Shown here: in pieces, positions 17,500-26,515 of the stretch
How positions within the stretch are numbered: position 1 is the first letter of the stretch
Layout of the letters: each line of letters starts with the position of its first letter
Assembly (NCBI RefSeq): GCF_036226685.1
Contig: NZ_CP109009.1
Span: forward strand, 4,216,001-4,280,000
Reading direction: 5' to 3'
Length of the DNA stretch: 64,000 nucleotides
Origin: Streptomyces sp. NBC_00690
Lineage (GTDB): Bacteria > Actinomycetota > Actinomycetes > Streptomycetales > Streptomycetaceae
Program-made: the position numbers and the translations under genes
Notes under the pieces: generated by a model
What the model saw: only the letters and a program-made list of their open reading frames with translations
Database searches by the model: none
What the model was told of the DNA's origin: nothing

Positions 17500-17846
17500 A
17501 GCACACTCACAGCGCGCGAGTGGTGTGCAGATGATGACACAGACGAGCGCGGTGTCACCAATCACGGACCACGGTACTAGCCAGGTCGGCCACAGGGCAA
17601 AGCGCTGGCCGCGCAGGTGGACGTGCACGGTTGGCTGCGGTCGGGTTGCGCAACGCGTGGGCGCGCTGAGCGTTAGAAGCGTTGGGGACGCCGGGGCACC
17701 CGCCCCGGCCGGGAACCGTGCGCGGAGGTCGCGGGCGGTTCCCGCGCGGTGACCCTCGCCGAGGTCGGCGGGCGGGCGTCAGCCCGTCGCCAATGCGGCG
17801 CAGGTCGTCGCGGGCGCCGCCCCTCGACCGAGATCCAGGAGCGTCC
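17500..17846. other. Intergenic region
   Basis: No gene recognised. Probably holds the minus-strand tRNA promoter near 17500-17560 and the promoter of the protease-inhibitor gene. Confidence 0.4.
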
Positions 17847-18311
17847 ATGCTGCGTCGCATCATCCTCACCGCAACCACGTCGGCCGCCGCACTCATCGCC
17901 GCGGTCCCCGTCGCGGGAGCCACCACGCTGCCCTTCCCGCTGCCGCTGCTCTCCTCCCCGCTGCTGTCGTCGGAGGCCGATCGGCTCACTGTGATCGTCT
18001 CCGAGACGGGGTACACGCGTGCGGACGGACGGTATGAGTTGGAGTGCAGCTCATCGGGCGGCGCGGGCGGCACCCACCCCGCGGCCGAGCGGGCCTGTAG
18101 CCGACTCGACGAGATCGCGCGGGAGGGGAGCAACCCCTTCGCTGCGGTGCCCCAAGGGCAGATGTGCACCCAGCAGTCGGGCGGACCCGCCACCGCCCGG
18201 GTGACCGGAACCTGGCAGGGACGGCCCGTGGACGCCGTGTTCAGCCGGACGGACGGATGTGAAATCTCCCGCTGGCGAACCATGGAGCCGGTACTGCCCA
18301 GCACCAGGTGA
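17847..18311 (+). CDS. Secreted subtilisin-inhibitor-like protein (SSI, family I16)
   Basis: A 154-residue precursor: signal peptide (MLRRIILTATTSAAALIAAVPVAGA), a Leu/Pro/Ser linker, and the SSI domain (about 45-150). Two cysteine pairs are visible: C in YELECSSSGG with C in ERACSRL, and C in GQMCTQQSGG with C in DGCEISRW. In the family the reactive bond lies two residues after the third Cys, so P1 here would be Gln in the run C-T-Q-Q, not the Met or Lys/Arg of well-studied SSIs; this alignment is by eye. CAGGAG precedes the ATG. It controls extracellular serine proteases. Confidence 0.93.
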   Translation: MLRRIILTATTSAAALIAAVPVAGATTLPFPLPLLSSPLLSSEADRLTVIVSETGYTRADGRYELECSSSGGAGGTHPAAERACSRLDEIAREGSNPFAAVPQGQMCTQQSGGPATARVTGTWQGRPVDAVFSRTDGCEISRWRTMEPVLPSTR

Positions 18312-18443
18312 CAGTGCCTAGGTCACGGCATGTACACGAAACCTGGAGCAGCCCTCCCCCCGATCCACCGCCCCACTCTCATCTGCTGCCTTTAGACTCC
18401 CTCCTGTGACAGGCGGAGACCCAAGCAGCACGAGGGGAACCGA

Positions 18444-21400
18444 ATGTCCCTTACACACGCTGTAGGTCAGGGAGGAACCGTCGTCGTGAGCAGCAGGCCA
18501 TCCCGAGGCGCTGCTCGCCTCGCGGCAATACTCGACGCACTTCCCGACGGCTTGGTGCTCGTCAACTGCAATGGCACAGTCGTCAACGCGAACACGATTG
18601 CCCTGGAGCTCTTCGAGACTCCGGGCACCGCGCTCGTCGGGCGCGGGCTGCTCGATCTGCTGCCCGCGTTCGACTCGCGGTTGATCCCCGGCTCGATGCG
18701 CCGCCCCGAAGCGGCGGACGAGCGGGGGCGCACCAAGCCGACGCGCATGGTCGCCCGGCGCACCGACGGCGGGGAGTTCCCCGTCGAGGTGACGAGCGCC
18801 AGTCTTGAGGACGGGCGCAAGGCGTACGACATGCACAGCGCCAGCTACACCGGCGACGAACTGCTGATGCTCGTGGTGCGCGATCTCTCGGGGACCGTGG
18901 ACACGGAAGCCGAACTGGCCCGTTCTCAGCGGCAGACCGAGATGATCCTGCGGGCCGCGGCCGAAGGCGTGGTCGGGACGGACACCGACGGTCGGGTGGT
19001 GCTCGTCAATCCGGCGGCTGCCCAGATCCTCGGTTTCCGCGCCAGCGACCTCGGCGGCCAGGAGCTGCATCCGCTGATCCTGCACTCGCGCGAGGACGGC
19101 AAGCCGTTCCCGTACGCCGAGTCGCCGTTGGCGGACACCCTCAAGTCGGGGCGCAAGCACCGGGTGCGGGGGCAAGTGCTGTGGGCGAAGGACGGTTCGC
19201 AGGTGCCGGTGGACCTGACCACCGCACCGGTGCGCGACGGGGACCAGTTGGTCGGCGCGGTCATGACCTTCACCGACCGGCGGCCGTACGAGGAGCTGGA
19301 GAAGGCCCACGCGGCCGAGTTGGAGAGCACCACCGAGGGGCTGGAGAAGAAGCTCGCGGAGACCACCGAGAGGCTGACCGAGGAGCTCGCCGAGACCACC
19401 GAGCAGTTCACCATCGAGTTGGCGGACAAGGCGGAGCGCTACACCTCGGAGATCGAGCGGCAGGACGAGCGCTATCTGGAGCTGGCTGCCAGCCATGAGC
19501 AACTGACCGCGGTGCTCGGCGGCTCGCTTCGCGGGCCTCTGGAGGAGCTCCGCTCCGAGCTGGGCACGCTGGCCGCCGACCCGGCGGGTCAGCTGTGGCC
19601 CGAGGCCAACCAGATCCTGCACCATCTGGCCGCCGGGTACGCCCGGATGACGACGCTCATCGACAACGTCCTCGGCTTCCAGCGGCTGGACGCGGGTGTG
19701 GAGCGGCTCTACAAGGGCCCGGTCCAGCTCGACGGGGTGGTCGCCGCCGGTGTCGAGGGTGCGGTGGAGCTGATCGGCCCCGGGCGGGTGCAGTTCGCGG
19801 TGCACGCTCCGCCGATGGAGGTCGAGGTGGACGCCGTTCGGCTGGCGACCGCTCTGGCCCATCTGATCGCGGATGTCGCCGGGGTGGACTCCACCGGCAA
19901 GGCCCGGCTGCTGCCCAACGGCGGCTATGTGGACTCCACGGTCGTCGTCGCGGCGGCGCAGCGCGGCGAGGTCGTACGGATCGAGGTTCGGGGCCCGTTC
20001 TCCGGTGGCGATCCGGTGCACCAGCCGATCGTGCGGGGGATCGTGCAGGCGCACAGCGGTGTGCTCCAGACGCACGAGGTGCCGGGCATGACCGGTAGCG
20101 CATACGTTCTGGAAGTGCCGCTGGGCGAGGGTACGGGGAACGTTCCGCCGGTCGCCGAACCCGTTGCCGCCGCTCCTCACGACGCCGCGACCGGGAGCGA
20201 AGTCGCCCTGCCGGAACAGCAGCTGTCTCCGGAGACAGCCGGGGGCGGGCGCCGACGGGCTCGCAGGGGCTCGACGGATGCGTTCTTGGAGAGCCCGCTG
20301 GTGGCCCAGGGCGCCGATGAGTCGCCCGACGCACCGCCGACGGGTCGACGCAGGGCCCATCTGGACCAGCCTCAACTGCCGGCTGTGGCCGGGCGGAGCA
20401 TGATCCCCGCGCAGGACTCCGGGGACGGCAATGAGACGAACGGCGGGGACGGGACCGGGCGGCGGCGTGGGCGTCCCAGTTCCGGCGAGGGCCACATGGC
20501 GGTGACCGCGGGCAGCGGTAAGCCGACCGAGGGTTCCGTGGTCACGGCCGCCGAGGGTGCCGCGTCGACCGGGCGCCCCGCATTCGGCCAGACCGTGCCG
20601 CCGCAGGGCGTGCCCGTTGACGCCCAGGGGCTCCAGCGCAGGCCACAGGGCGTGCGGCACGAGCTGCCCACGGGCGCACCGGTGCCGGCGCGTCAGTTGT
20701 CCGGTGGTGCCGAGGCCGCGCCGGGCGGACGCCGAGCGCGGCGGGCACTCGGCCCCGCACCAGCGCAGGCGCAGGAAGGCGGGCGTACGGCGTTCGCCCT
20801 GCCGCCGGCCGATGCCGATCGCGCGCCCGTCGGGCCCGGACAGCCGGACGTCTCACCGGCCGGTCAACACGATCTGGTCCGTACGGATCCCAGTGCCGGA
20901 CACACCCCGCCGCAGCCGCATCCGACGCCGACGGGCCGTCGCCGGGCCGCCGAGTTGGCGCAGCCGCAGGGCTGGCATGAGCCCGGTGCGATGGGCACGG
21001 CCTTCACTCCCGTACCCGCCGAGGAGGCGGTCGGGCAGCACACGGCGGCTGCGGACGAGTCCGCGCCGGGTCAGAGCCCGATGCCCGAGCCGGGCACCGG
21101 GCCCCTCTCCCTGCCGATTCCCGTCTTCGGAGAGTCGGGCCCGCCTGACAACGTCACCCCGGGCGCACCCGCCACCGAACAGCCGCCGAGCGTGCCGGCG
21201 CAGCCGGGCGAGGCCCAGTCGTCCGGCTCACAGCATGTGGCGCCGCACTCCGCGGGACCGCAGTCCATCGCACAGCCGCTGCCCGCCGAGGAGCCGTTGC
21301 CCGCTGACTCCTCTCAGGGGCGGGCATTCAGCGTGCGCACGCTCGGGCAGGGCGTTTCCTTCACCCAGCCCCCCGAGGCGGACCAGCAGCCGGGCGAGCC

Positions 21401-22418
21401 CAGGTCCCACCCCGACAAGCAGGGCGGCCAGGGGCTCGGTTCGGGTCGGCGGCGCAAGTTGGGTACGCCCCCGGATGGTGAGCGCTCGGAACCGGCCGCC
21501 CGGCCGCATCCCGCGTCGCAGCCGCCCGCGACTGTTCAGCAGGGCGCCCGGCGGCCCGTCGAGCGGTCCGAGGGACGGGCCTACGCCATAGGCGCACCGG
21601 TCGAAGGGGCCGAAGGGCCCGAGCCGCTGGACGGTCCCGGTGGCGCTGTCGAGGTGGCGAACCGCCCGCAGCCGCATCCCGTGGACGATGAGTTGCCGCC
21701 CGAGCCGCTGGACAACCCGCGCCGGCTGTTGGTGTGGCCCGCCCCCGACGTCTCGACCCAGCAGGCGTTGAGCGAGCGGGGCTACCGCCCGGTCGTGGTG
21801 CATTCCCGAGAAGAGGTTGACGCCCAGATCGCGGCCTTCCCCGCAGCGCTCTTCGTGGACCCGCTGACCGGTCCCATCACCCGTACCGCTCTCCAGTCCC
21901 TGCGGCAAGCGGCCGTTGCGGCCGAGGTGCCTGTGCTGGTGACGGCGGGGCTGGGGCAGGCGACCCGGGAGGCCGCCTACGGCGCCGATCCGGCCATCCT
22001 GCTCAAGGCCCTGGCGCCGCGGGACAGTGAGCAGCACCCGCCGCGGGTGCTGTTGATCGAGGAGCACGAGGAGATCGCCCTCGCGCTGACCGGGACGCTG
22101 GAGCGGCGGGGCATGCAGGTGGCTCGGGCCGGGGCGGACACGGACGCCGTCACGCTGGCGGCCCAGATGCGGCCGAATCTGGTGGTCATGGATCTGATGC
22201 AGGTCCGGCGCCGCCGGGCGGGCATCATCGACTGGCTTCGGGCGAACGGCCAGCTGAACCGCACTCCTCTGGTCGTCTACACCTCGGCGGGCCTCAACCG
22301 GGCCGATCTGCCGCGTCTCTCCTCGGGCGAGACGGTGCTCTTCCTCGCGGAGCGGTCCACGAGCAGCGAGGTGCAGGCGCGCATCGTGGATCTGCTGGCG
22401 AAGATCGGCACGAACTGA
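18444..22418 (+). CDS. Giant PAS/hybrid histidine-kinase-like protein, catalytically degenerate
   Basis: A 1324-residue multidomain protein: PAS 1 (about 25-140), PAS 2 (about 170-275), coiled coil (about 280-350, repeated LAETTERL-type heptads), kinase-like region (about 350-560), a 500-residue Pro/Gly/Gln-rich linker and two receiver-like domains (about 1090-1200 and 1210-1320). The H-box His of HisKA is absent: the equivalent stretch reads GGSLRGPLEELR. The ATPase N-box lacks the usual Asn (ALAHLIADVAG). The last receiver keeps Asp in VVMDLMQ but has no clear conserved Lys. It may therefore be a scaffold or sensor rather than a kinase. GTG at 18487 is an alternative start. Confidence 0.85.
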   Translation: MSLTHAVGQGGTVVVSSRPSRGAARLAAILDALPDGLVLVNCNGTVVNANTIALELFETPGTALVGRGLLDLLPAFDSRLIPGSMRRPEAADERGRTKPTRMVARRTDGGEFPVEVTSASLEDGRKAYDMHSASYTGDELLMLVVRDLSGTVDTEAELARSQRQTEMILRAAAEGVVGTDTDGRVVLVNPAAAQILGFRASDLGGQELHPLILHSREDGKPFPYAESPLADTLKSGRKHRVRGQVLWAKDGSQVPVDLTTAPVRDGDQLVGAVMTFTDRRPYEELEKAHAAELESTTEGLEKKLAETTERLTEELAETTEQFTIELADKAERYTSEIERQDERYLELAASHEQLTAVLGGSLRGPLEELRSELGTLAADPAGQLWPEANQILHHLAAGYARMTTLIDNVLGFQRLDAGVERLYKGPVQLDGVVAAGVEGAVELIGPGRVQFAVHAPPMEVEVDAVRLATALAHLIADVAGVDSTGKARLLPNGGYVDSTVVVAAAQRGEVVRIEVRGPFSGGDPVHQPIVRGIVQAHSGVLQTHEVPGMTGSAYVLEVPLGEGTGNVPPVAEPVAAAPHDAATGSEVALPEQQLSPETAGGGRRRARRGSTDAFLESPLVAQGADESPDAPPTGRRRAHLDQPQLPAVAGRSMIPAQDSGDGNETNGGDGTGRRRGRPSSGEGHMAVTAGSGKPTEGSVVTAAEGAASTGRPAFGQTVPPQGVPVDAQGLQRRPQGVRHELPTGAPVPARQLSGGAEAAPGGRRARRALGPAPAQAQEGGRTAFALPPADADRAPVGPGQPDVSPAGQHDLVRTDPSAGHTPPQPHPTPTGRRRAAELAQPQGWHEPGAMGTAFTPVPAEEAVGQHTAAADESAPGQSPMPEPGTGPLSLPIPVFGESGPPDNVTPGAPATEQPPSVPAQPGEAQSSGSQHVAPHSAGPQSIAQPLPAEEPLPADSSQGRAFSVRTLGQGVSFTQPPEADQQPGEPRSHPDKQGGQGLGSGRRRKLGTPPDGERSEPAARPHPASQPPATVQQGARRPVERSEGRAYAIGAPVEGAEGPEPLDGPGGAVEVANRPQPHPVDDELPPEPLDNPRRLLVWPAPDVSTQQALSERGYRPVVVHSREEVDAQIAAFPAALFVDPLTGPITRTALQSLRQAAVAAEVPVLVTAGLGQATREAAYGADPAILLKALAPRDSEQHPPRVLLIEEHEEIALALTGTLERRGMQVARAGADTDAVTLAAQMRPNLVVMDLMQVRRRRAGIIDWLRANGQLNRTPLVVYTSAGLNRADLPRLSSGETVLFLAERSTSSEVQARIVDLLAKIGTN

Positions 22419-22560
22419 CCGACAGGATCGGCTGGGGTGCTCGACCGGGTGCCTCAGAAGGTTTCGAACGGACCGGCTACCGAGTGCCGCGCGTGGTACT
22501 CGGCGTACGGCCCCCGCGGATGTGCCCGCGAGGGCCGGTCGGGCCCTCGCGGGCGTACGG

Positions 22561-24207
22561 CTACGCCTCGGAGACGTCCAGTGCGCCGTCCGCGTACTGA
22601 CGGCGGATCACCTTCTTGTCGAACTTGCCCACGCTCGTCTTGGGGACCGCGGCGATCACCGCCCACCGCTCGGGCAGCTGCCACTTGGGGACGCTCTCGG
22701 CGAGGAACTCCTTCAGCTCCGCGTATCCCGCGGTCGCCCCCTCCTTGAGGACGACCGTCGCGAGCGGGCGCTCGCCCCACTTCTCGTCCGGTACCGCCAC
22801 GACGGCCGCCTCGGCGACCTCGGGGTGGGCCATCAGGGCGTTCTCCAATTCGACGCTGGAGATCCACTCACCACCGGACTTGATCACGTCCTTGGCCCGA
22901 TCGGTCAGGGTCAGATACCCGCCGGGGGCGATGACGCCCACGTCCCCCGTCTTCAGCCACCCGTCCTCGCTGAACTTGTCCTCGGGCTTGAAGTCCTCGC
23001 CGCCCGCGCCCCCGTAGTACGCACCGGCGATCCAGGGTCCACGGACCTCCAGCTCACCGGCGGATGTGCCGTCCCACGGCAGGAGGTCGCCGGCGGGGCC
23101 GATCAGTCGGGCTTCCACACCGACCGGGAAACGGCCCTGGCTGATGCGGTAGGGCCACTCCTCCTCGGGGGTCAGCCCGGCCGGAGGGTGCGACATGGTC
23201 CCGAGCGGGGAGGTCTCCGTCATGCCCCAGGCGTGACAGAGCCGAACGCCGAGCCGGTCGTACGCCTCCATCAGCGCAGGCGGACAGGCCGATCCGCCGA
23301 TGGTGACCTGCTTCATGGAGCTGATGTCACGGGGCTTCGCCGTGATCTCCGCCAGCAGGCCCTGCCAGATGGTGGGTACGGCCGCGGCGTGCGTGGGCCG
23401 TTCCTTCTCGATCATCTCGGCGAGGGGAGCGGGCTGGAGGAAGCGGTCGGGCATCAGCATGTTGATGCCGGTCATAAAGGTGGCGTGCGGCAGTCCCCAG
23501 GCGTTCACATGAAACTGCGGCACCACGACCAAGGTGGTGTCGCGATCGGTGAGACCCATCGCCTCGGTCATGTTGACCTGCATCGAGTGCAGATAGATGG
23601 ACCGATGGGAGTAGACGACGCCCTTGGGGTCGCCCGTGGTGCCGGAGGTGTAGCAGAGGGCGGCGGCGGTGCGCTCGTCCAGTTCGGGCCAGTCGAAAGT
23701 GGTGGGCCGGTCGGCGATGAGTTCCTCGTACTCGTGCACCTGGGCAGCGGCCTCGGCGAGCGGGGACCGGTCACCCTGGCCCGCGACGACGATGTGCTCA
23801 AGCGTCGGCAAGTGCGGCAGGAGGGGTGCGAGGAGGGGAATGAGCGACCCGTTGACGATGACGACTCGGTCGGCCGCGTGGTTGACGATCCAGACGAGCT
23901 GCTCGGGGGGCAGCCGAAGGTTGAGGGTGTGGAGCACTGCGCCCATCGAGGGAATCGCCAAATACGCCTCGACGTGCTCGGAGTTGTTCCACATCAGGGT
24001 CGCCACCCGCTGATCGGCGTCGACGCCCAGTTGGTCACGGAGCGCATTGGCCAACTGCGTCGCTCGTCCACCTACCTCGGCAAAGGTGCGGCGCTGCGGT
24101 TCGGACTCCCCCGTCCACGTCGTGACCTGCGACTTCCCATGGATGGTCATCCCATGGCGCAGGATTTTGGTGACGGTCAACGGTATGTCCTGCATGGTGC
24201 TCAGCAC
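22561..24207 (-). CDS. Medium/long-chain acyl-CoA synthetase (FadD-like)
   Basis: A 548-residue adenylate-forming enzyme that activates a fatty acid to acyl-CoA via acyl-AMP. The GTG at 24207 follows AGGAGG, better than an upstream ATG at 24267. Motifs: P-loop YTSGTTGDPKGV (about residue 188), WGMTETSPLG, adenosine-binding GWLKTGDVG, and the hinge/catalytic Lys region KTSVGKFDKK near the C-terminus. Its length fits the DmdB/medium-chain-like FadD group. A perfect palindrome 59 bp upstream of the start (24266-24283) suggests TetR-type control by fatty acyl ligands. Confidence 0.94.
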   Translation of the reverse strand: MLSTMQDIPLTVTKILRHGMTIHGKSQVTTWTGESEPQRRTFAEVGGRATQLANALRDQLGVDADQRVATLMWNNSEHVEAYLAIPSMGAVLHTLNLRLPPEQLVWIVNHAADRVVIVNGSLIPLLAPLLPHLPTLEHIVVAGQGDRSPLAEAAAQVHEYEELIADRPTTFDWPELDERTAAALCYTSGTTGDPKGVVYSHRSIYLHSMQVNMTEAMGLTDRDTTLVVVPQFHVNAWGLPHATFMTGINMLMPDRFLQPAPLAEMIEKERPTHAAAVPTIWQGLLAEITAKPRDISSMKQVTIGGSACPPALMEAYDRLGVRLCHAWGMTETSPLGTMSHPPAGLTPEEEWPYRISQGRFPVGVEARLIGPAGDLLPWDGTSAGELEVRGPWIAGAYYGGAGGEDFKPEDKFSEDGWLKTGDVGVIAPGGYLTLTDRAKDVIKSGGEWISSVELENALMAHPEVAEAAVVAVPDEKWGERPLATVVLKEGATAGYAELKEFLAESVPKWQLPERWAVIAAVPKTSVGKFDKKVIRRQYADGALDVSEA

Positions 24208-24265
24208 GGCGTCCTCCTGATGGGCGCTGGCGCTACGTGGCAGTAACGGTGTGCAGATTCTGCGC

Positions 24266-24283
24266 ACATACCAAGTGGTATGT
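24266..24283. promoter_or_regulatory. Perfect 18-bp palindromic operator
   Basis: ACATACCA-AG-TGGTATGT, 8-bp arms, located between the acyl-CoA synthetase start (24207) and a divergent small frame (24308). Size and symmetry fit a TetR-family repressor of fatty-acid genes; the regulator is not encoded adjacent to it. Confidence 0.7.
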
Positions 24284-24307
24284 CACTACTGCCAGAGGAG
24301 TATCGAC

Positions 24308-24412
24308 ATGCCCCTCGATGAGCGCCACGGGACCTTCACCGTGCGGCCTGAGCAGGGTCTCGCGCGACCGGGAGGATACGGCGAAGAGCTCTACCGCGGC
24401 CTCCCGGTGTGA
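24308..24412 (+). CDS. Candidate 34-residue small protein
   Basis: An ATG at 24308 with GAGGAG (24295-24300) seven bases upstream opens a frame of 34 codons ending with TGA at 24412 (MPLDERHGTFTVRPEQGLARP, then GGYGEELYRGLPV). Third positions are mostly G/C. It starts 24 bp beyond the palindrome, so it could be co-regulated with the acyl-CoA synthetase. No homologue is known to me. It could also be the intact N-terminus of a gene deleted here. The following 185 bp up to the sigma-factor gene hold nothing recognised. Confidence 0.35.
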   Translation: MPLDERHGTFTVRPEQGLARPGGYGEELYRGLPV

Positions 24413-24597
24413 TGTCAAAGGGCCGGCGCCAAGAACCCGCGCACCGCCGCAGAACGGACGTGCGGGGTGGCAGGACAGGGCACCGCAGCGGTGCCGGATG
24501 GGCCTTGGCGGGCACGGCCGGGCACGATGTCGACGGCCGTACGCGCTCACCCATGGGAGTGAGACGCATCGAGCCGATCGAGGTGCCCTGACGCTGG

Positions 24598-25182
24598 TCA
24601 GCGCACCGGCGCCAACTCCGCGTCCTCGCGCAGTTTGCCGAGCGCCCTGGAGACCGCGCTCTTGACCGTGCCGACCGAGACCCCGAGCACCTCGGCGGTC
24701 TGGGCCTCGCTGAGGTCCTCGTAGTACCGAAGGACGACCATGGCCCGTTGTCTGTCCGGCAGCTTCATCACGGCTCGCCACATCGCGTCGCGCAGGGCCT
24801 GCTGCTCCGCGGGGTCGGGCGCGGGCACGGTGTCGGGTTCGGGCAGTTCATCGCAGGCGAACTCGTCCACCTTGCGCTTGCGCCACTGCGAGGTGCGGGT
24901 GTTGAGGAGGGCCCGGCGGACATAGCCGTCGAGCGCACGATGGTCCTCGATCCGCTCCCAGGCGACATAGGTCTTGGTGAGCGCGGTTTGGAGCAGGTCC
25001 TCCGCATCGCTCGGGTTGGCGGTGAGCGAACGTGCCGTGCGCAGCAGTACGGGCCCCCGCGCCCGTACGTACGACGAGAACGACGAGTAGCGAGCATGGG
25101 TTGCATACCGTGCGTCGGCCCCGTACGACGGAGGCACCGGCACGGCAGCCTTCGAAGCGCTTGTGCAGACTGGCGTAGTCAT
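24598..25182 (-). CDS. ECF sigma factor, SigE-like (SigE family)
   Basis: A 194-residue extracytoplasmic-function sigma factor. Region 2 covers about 45-105 (RTARSLTANPSDAEDLLQTALTKTY, WRKRKVDEF) and region 4 about 135-185 (LPDRQRAMVVLRYYEDLSEAQT, GVSVGTVKSAVSRALGKLRE). No anti-sigma factor gene is adjacent. The N-terminal 35 residues are Ala/Tyr/Ser-rich and variable. It is on the same strand as, and upstream of, the acyl-CoA synthetase but separated by about 390 bp, so it is probably an independent unit. Confidence 0.9.
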   Translation of the reverse strand: MTTPVCTSASKAAVPVPPSYGADARYATHARYSSFSSYVRARGPVLLRTARSLTANPSDAEDLLQTALTKTYVAWERIEDHRALDGYVRRALLNTRTSQWRKRKVDEFACDELPEPDTVPAPDPAEQQALRDAMWRAVMKLPDRQRAMVVLRYYEDLSEAQTAEVLGVSVGTVKSAVSRALGKLREDAELAPVR

Positions 25183-25771
25183 GGCTCCACGCTAGGAGCG
25201 GGCGCACCCGCGGGGATCGGCCACAGGTCCTGAAGACATGTCCCTCTCAGGTTGTAGTGGGATGGTCGTGGTCACCTCCTGTAGGTGGAGGAGACCCTCA
25301 GAGGCGATGACCTGGTTCTCAGGGCCGCCGCAGCGGTGTTCCGCCTCCGCGGACGGGGGCGCCGATGCCCCGCCACCTCGGAAGAGAAGGTTCCGGCACG
25401 GCGGGTGGGATCGAGGGCGGCCCTTCGACGGCGAGCGGTCCGAAGGCTTCGAGTGGGCAGGGGTGGGCGGAGGACCACCCCTGCTCTCACCGGCTGACCT
25501 CGTCTTCCTCCGCTGTTGTTGCTCTTGGACCGGCCGGCCGACAGGGGCCAGCGGTGTGTGGCTTCGCGGGCAGGCGCGCTACGGGAGCCAGGACTCCAGG
25601 GGCGGCTGTCGTACGGTCCGCGCCCGGCTCCGATCCCCGGCAGCCGTGCCCGGTGCCGGCCGGGGGGACCTCGGTGGAGACGTACAGCCGAAGGTGTACG
25701 GGGTGGCCGGCCGTTTGATCACCGTCTTGATGGGCCCGGGCGAGGCCCCGGCCGCGCCCGTACACGCGAAA
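25183..25771. other. Intergenic region
   Basis: About 590 bp with no convincing gene on either strand: open frames are Arg/Gly-rich and lack binding sites. Likely contains the sigma-factor promoter next to 25183. Confidence 0.45.
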
Positions 25772-25811
25772 CCGCCTGTGCGGTGGCACCGAAGCGCCAC
25801 CGCACAGGCGG
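25772..25811 (-). terminator. Strong terminator hairpin
   Basis: Perfect 16-bp stem CCGCCTGTGCGGTGGC (25772-25787) / GCCACCGCACAGGCGG (25796-25811), 8-nt loop, 40 bp past the stop of the small secreted-protein gene. Confidence 0.8.
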
Positions 25812-25850
25812 TCGTTCACCCCACGATCGATCCCCCCTACGGGCCGGTCG

Positions 25851-26156
25851 TCACCACAGGTTCGTGAAGTTCACCACGGCGTTCGTCTGCTCGACTGCGG
25901 TGAAGGCGGAGCCGCTCGCACTGGCGATGTTGCTCTGGTTGTTCGCTCCAGGTCCGCTCGCGACCTGCTGACTGGTGGTCGAATTGCCCAGGTTCACACC
26001 GGCGACGCCGCTACCGCTGATCGAGGCCGCCGTCGCATTCGATCCGTTGTCCGCGAAGGAGCCGTTGTCCGCCGCCGCGACACCCGAGAGAAGGGCGAAC
26101 GTCAGGGGCAGGGCAGCAACAACGGCGGTGATGCGGGCGGTACGGATGCTTGCCAT
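25851..26156 (-). CDS. Small secreted Asn/Ser/Gly-rich protein
   Basis: A 101-residue precursor with a signal peptide (MASIRTARITAVVAALPLTFALL...AAA). The mature part of about 72 residues is rich in Asn, Ser, Gly and Ala, lacks Cys, and ends VVNFTNLW. The repeated GSxxAxxNxxN character suggests a beta-structured or aggregating surface protein, loosely chaplin-like in composition but without the chaplin motif. A GAGGAATTG precedes the ATG. It has its own strong terminator. Function unknown. Confidence 0.75.
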   Translation of the reverse strand: MASIRTARITAVVAALPLTFALLSGVAAADNGSFADNGSNATAASISGSGVAGVNLGNSTTSQQVASGPGANNQSNIASASGSAFTAVEQTNAVVNFTNLW

Positions 26157-26353
26157 TCAATTCCTCCAGGAACCAGAACACAGAAGTACGGCTCGTCCCG
26201 GGCGGATGGCCATCCGTCCCGGTTTCGCGGTCACGACGTCGCGACCTCAGAGTTGCCCAGGGGATTGCCGACGAACCATCTGAGAACCACTGATTCCCCC
26301 TCAAGCGTGAGGAGTCTTCGATAAACCCGCTTTCCCTCCCCGAACGCACCTCG

Positions 26354-26410
26354 GAGACCCGGAAGGGAACCAGGAAGGGACCCGGAAGGGACCCGGAAGG
26401 GACCCGGAAG
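26354..26410. repeat. Tandem 11-bp repeat
   Basis: Three perfect copies of GGACCCGGAAG (26378-26388, 26389-26399, 26400-26410), preceded by two degenerate 12-bp copies (26354-26377). It lies about 105 bp upstream of the PrimPol gene. Confidence 0.85.
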
Positions 26411-26489
26411 AGATCCCTCCGCCGCTTGGATCGACACCGCACCACCGCACCACCACACCTCCAAGGACAATCTCCCCCTCTTCCCTTCA

Positions 26490-26505
26490 TCGAACATTCG
26501 TACGA
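26490..26505 (+). promoter_or_regulatory. Near-consensus SOS (LexA) box
   Basis: TCGAACATTCGTACGA matches the actinobacterial LexA consensus TCGAAC-N4-GTTCGA at 11 of 12 defined positions (right half GTACGA). It ends 10 bp before the ATG of the PrimPol gene, a position where bound LexA would block transcription or a very short leader. Confidence 0.6.
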
Positions 26506-26515
26506 AAATAGAGCC

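Noticed and set aside
18318..20660. A very long open frame on the minus strand opposite the hybrid kinase
   Set aside because: It is a by-product of the high GC third positions of the real plus-strand gene; composition is not protein-like and no domain is visible.
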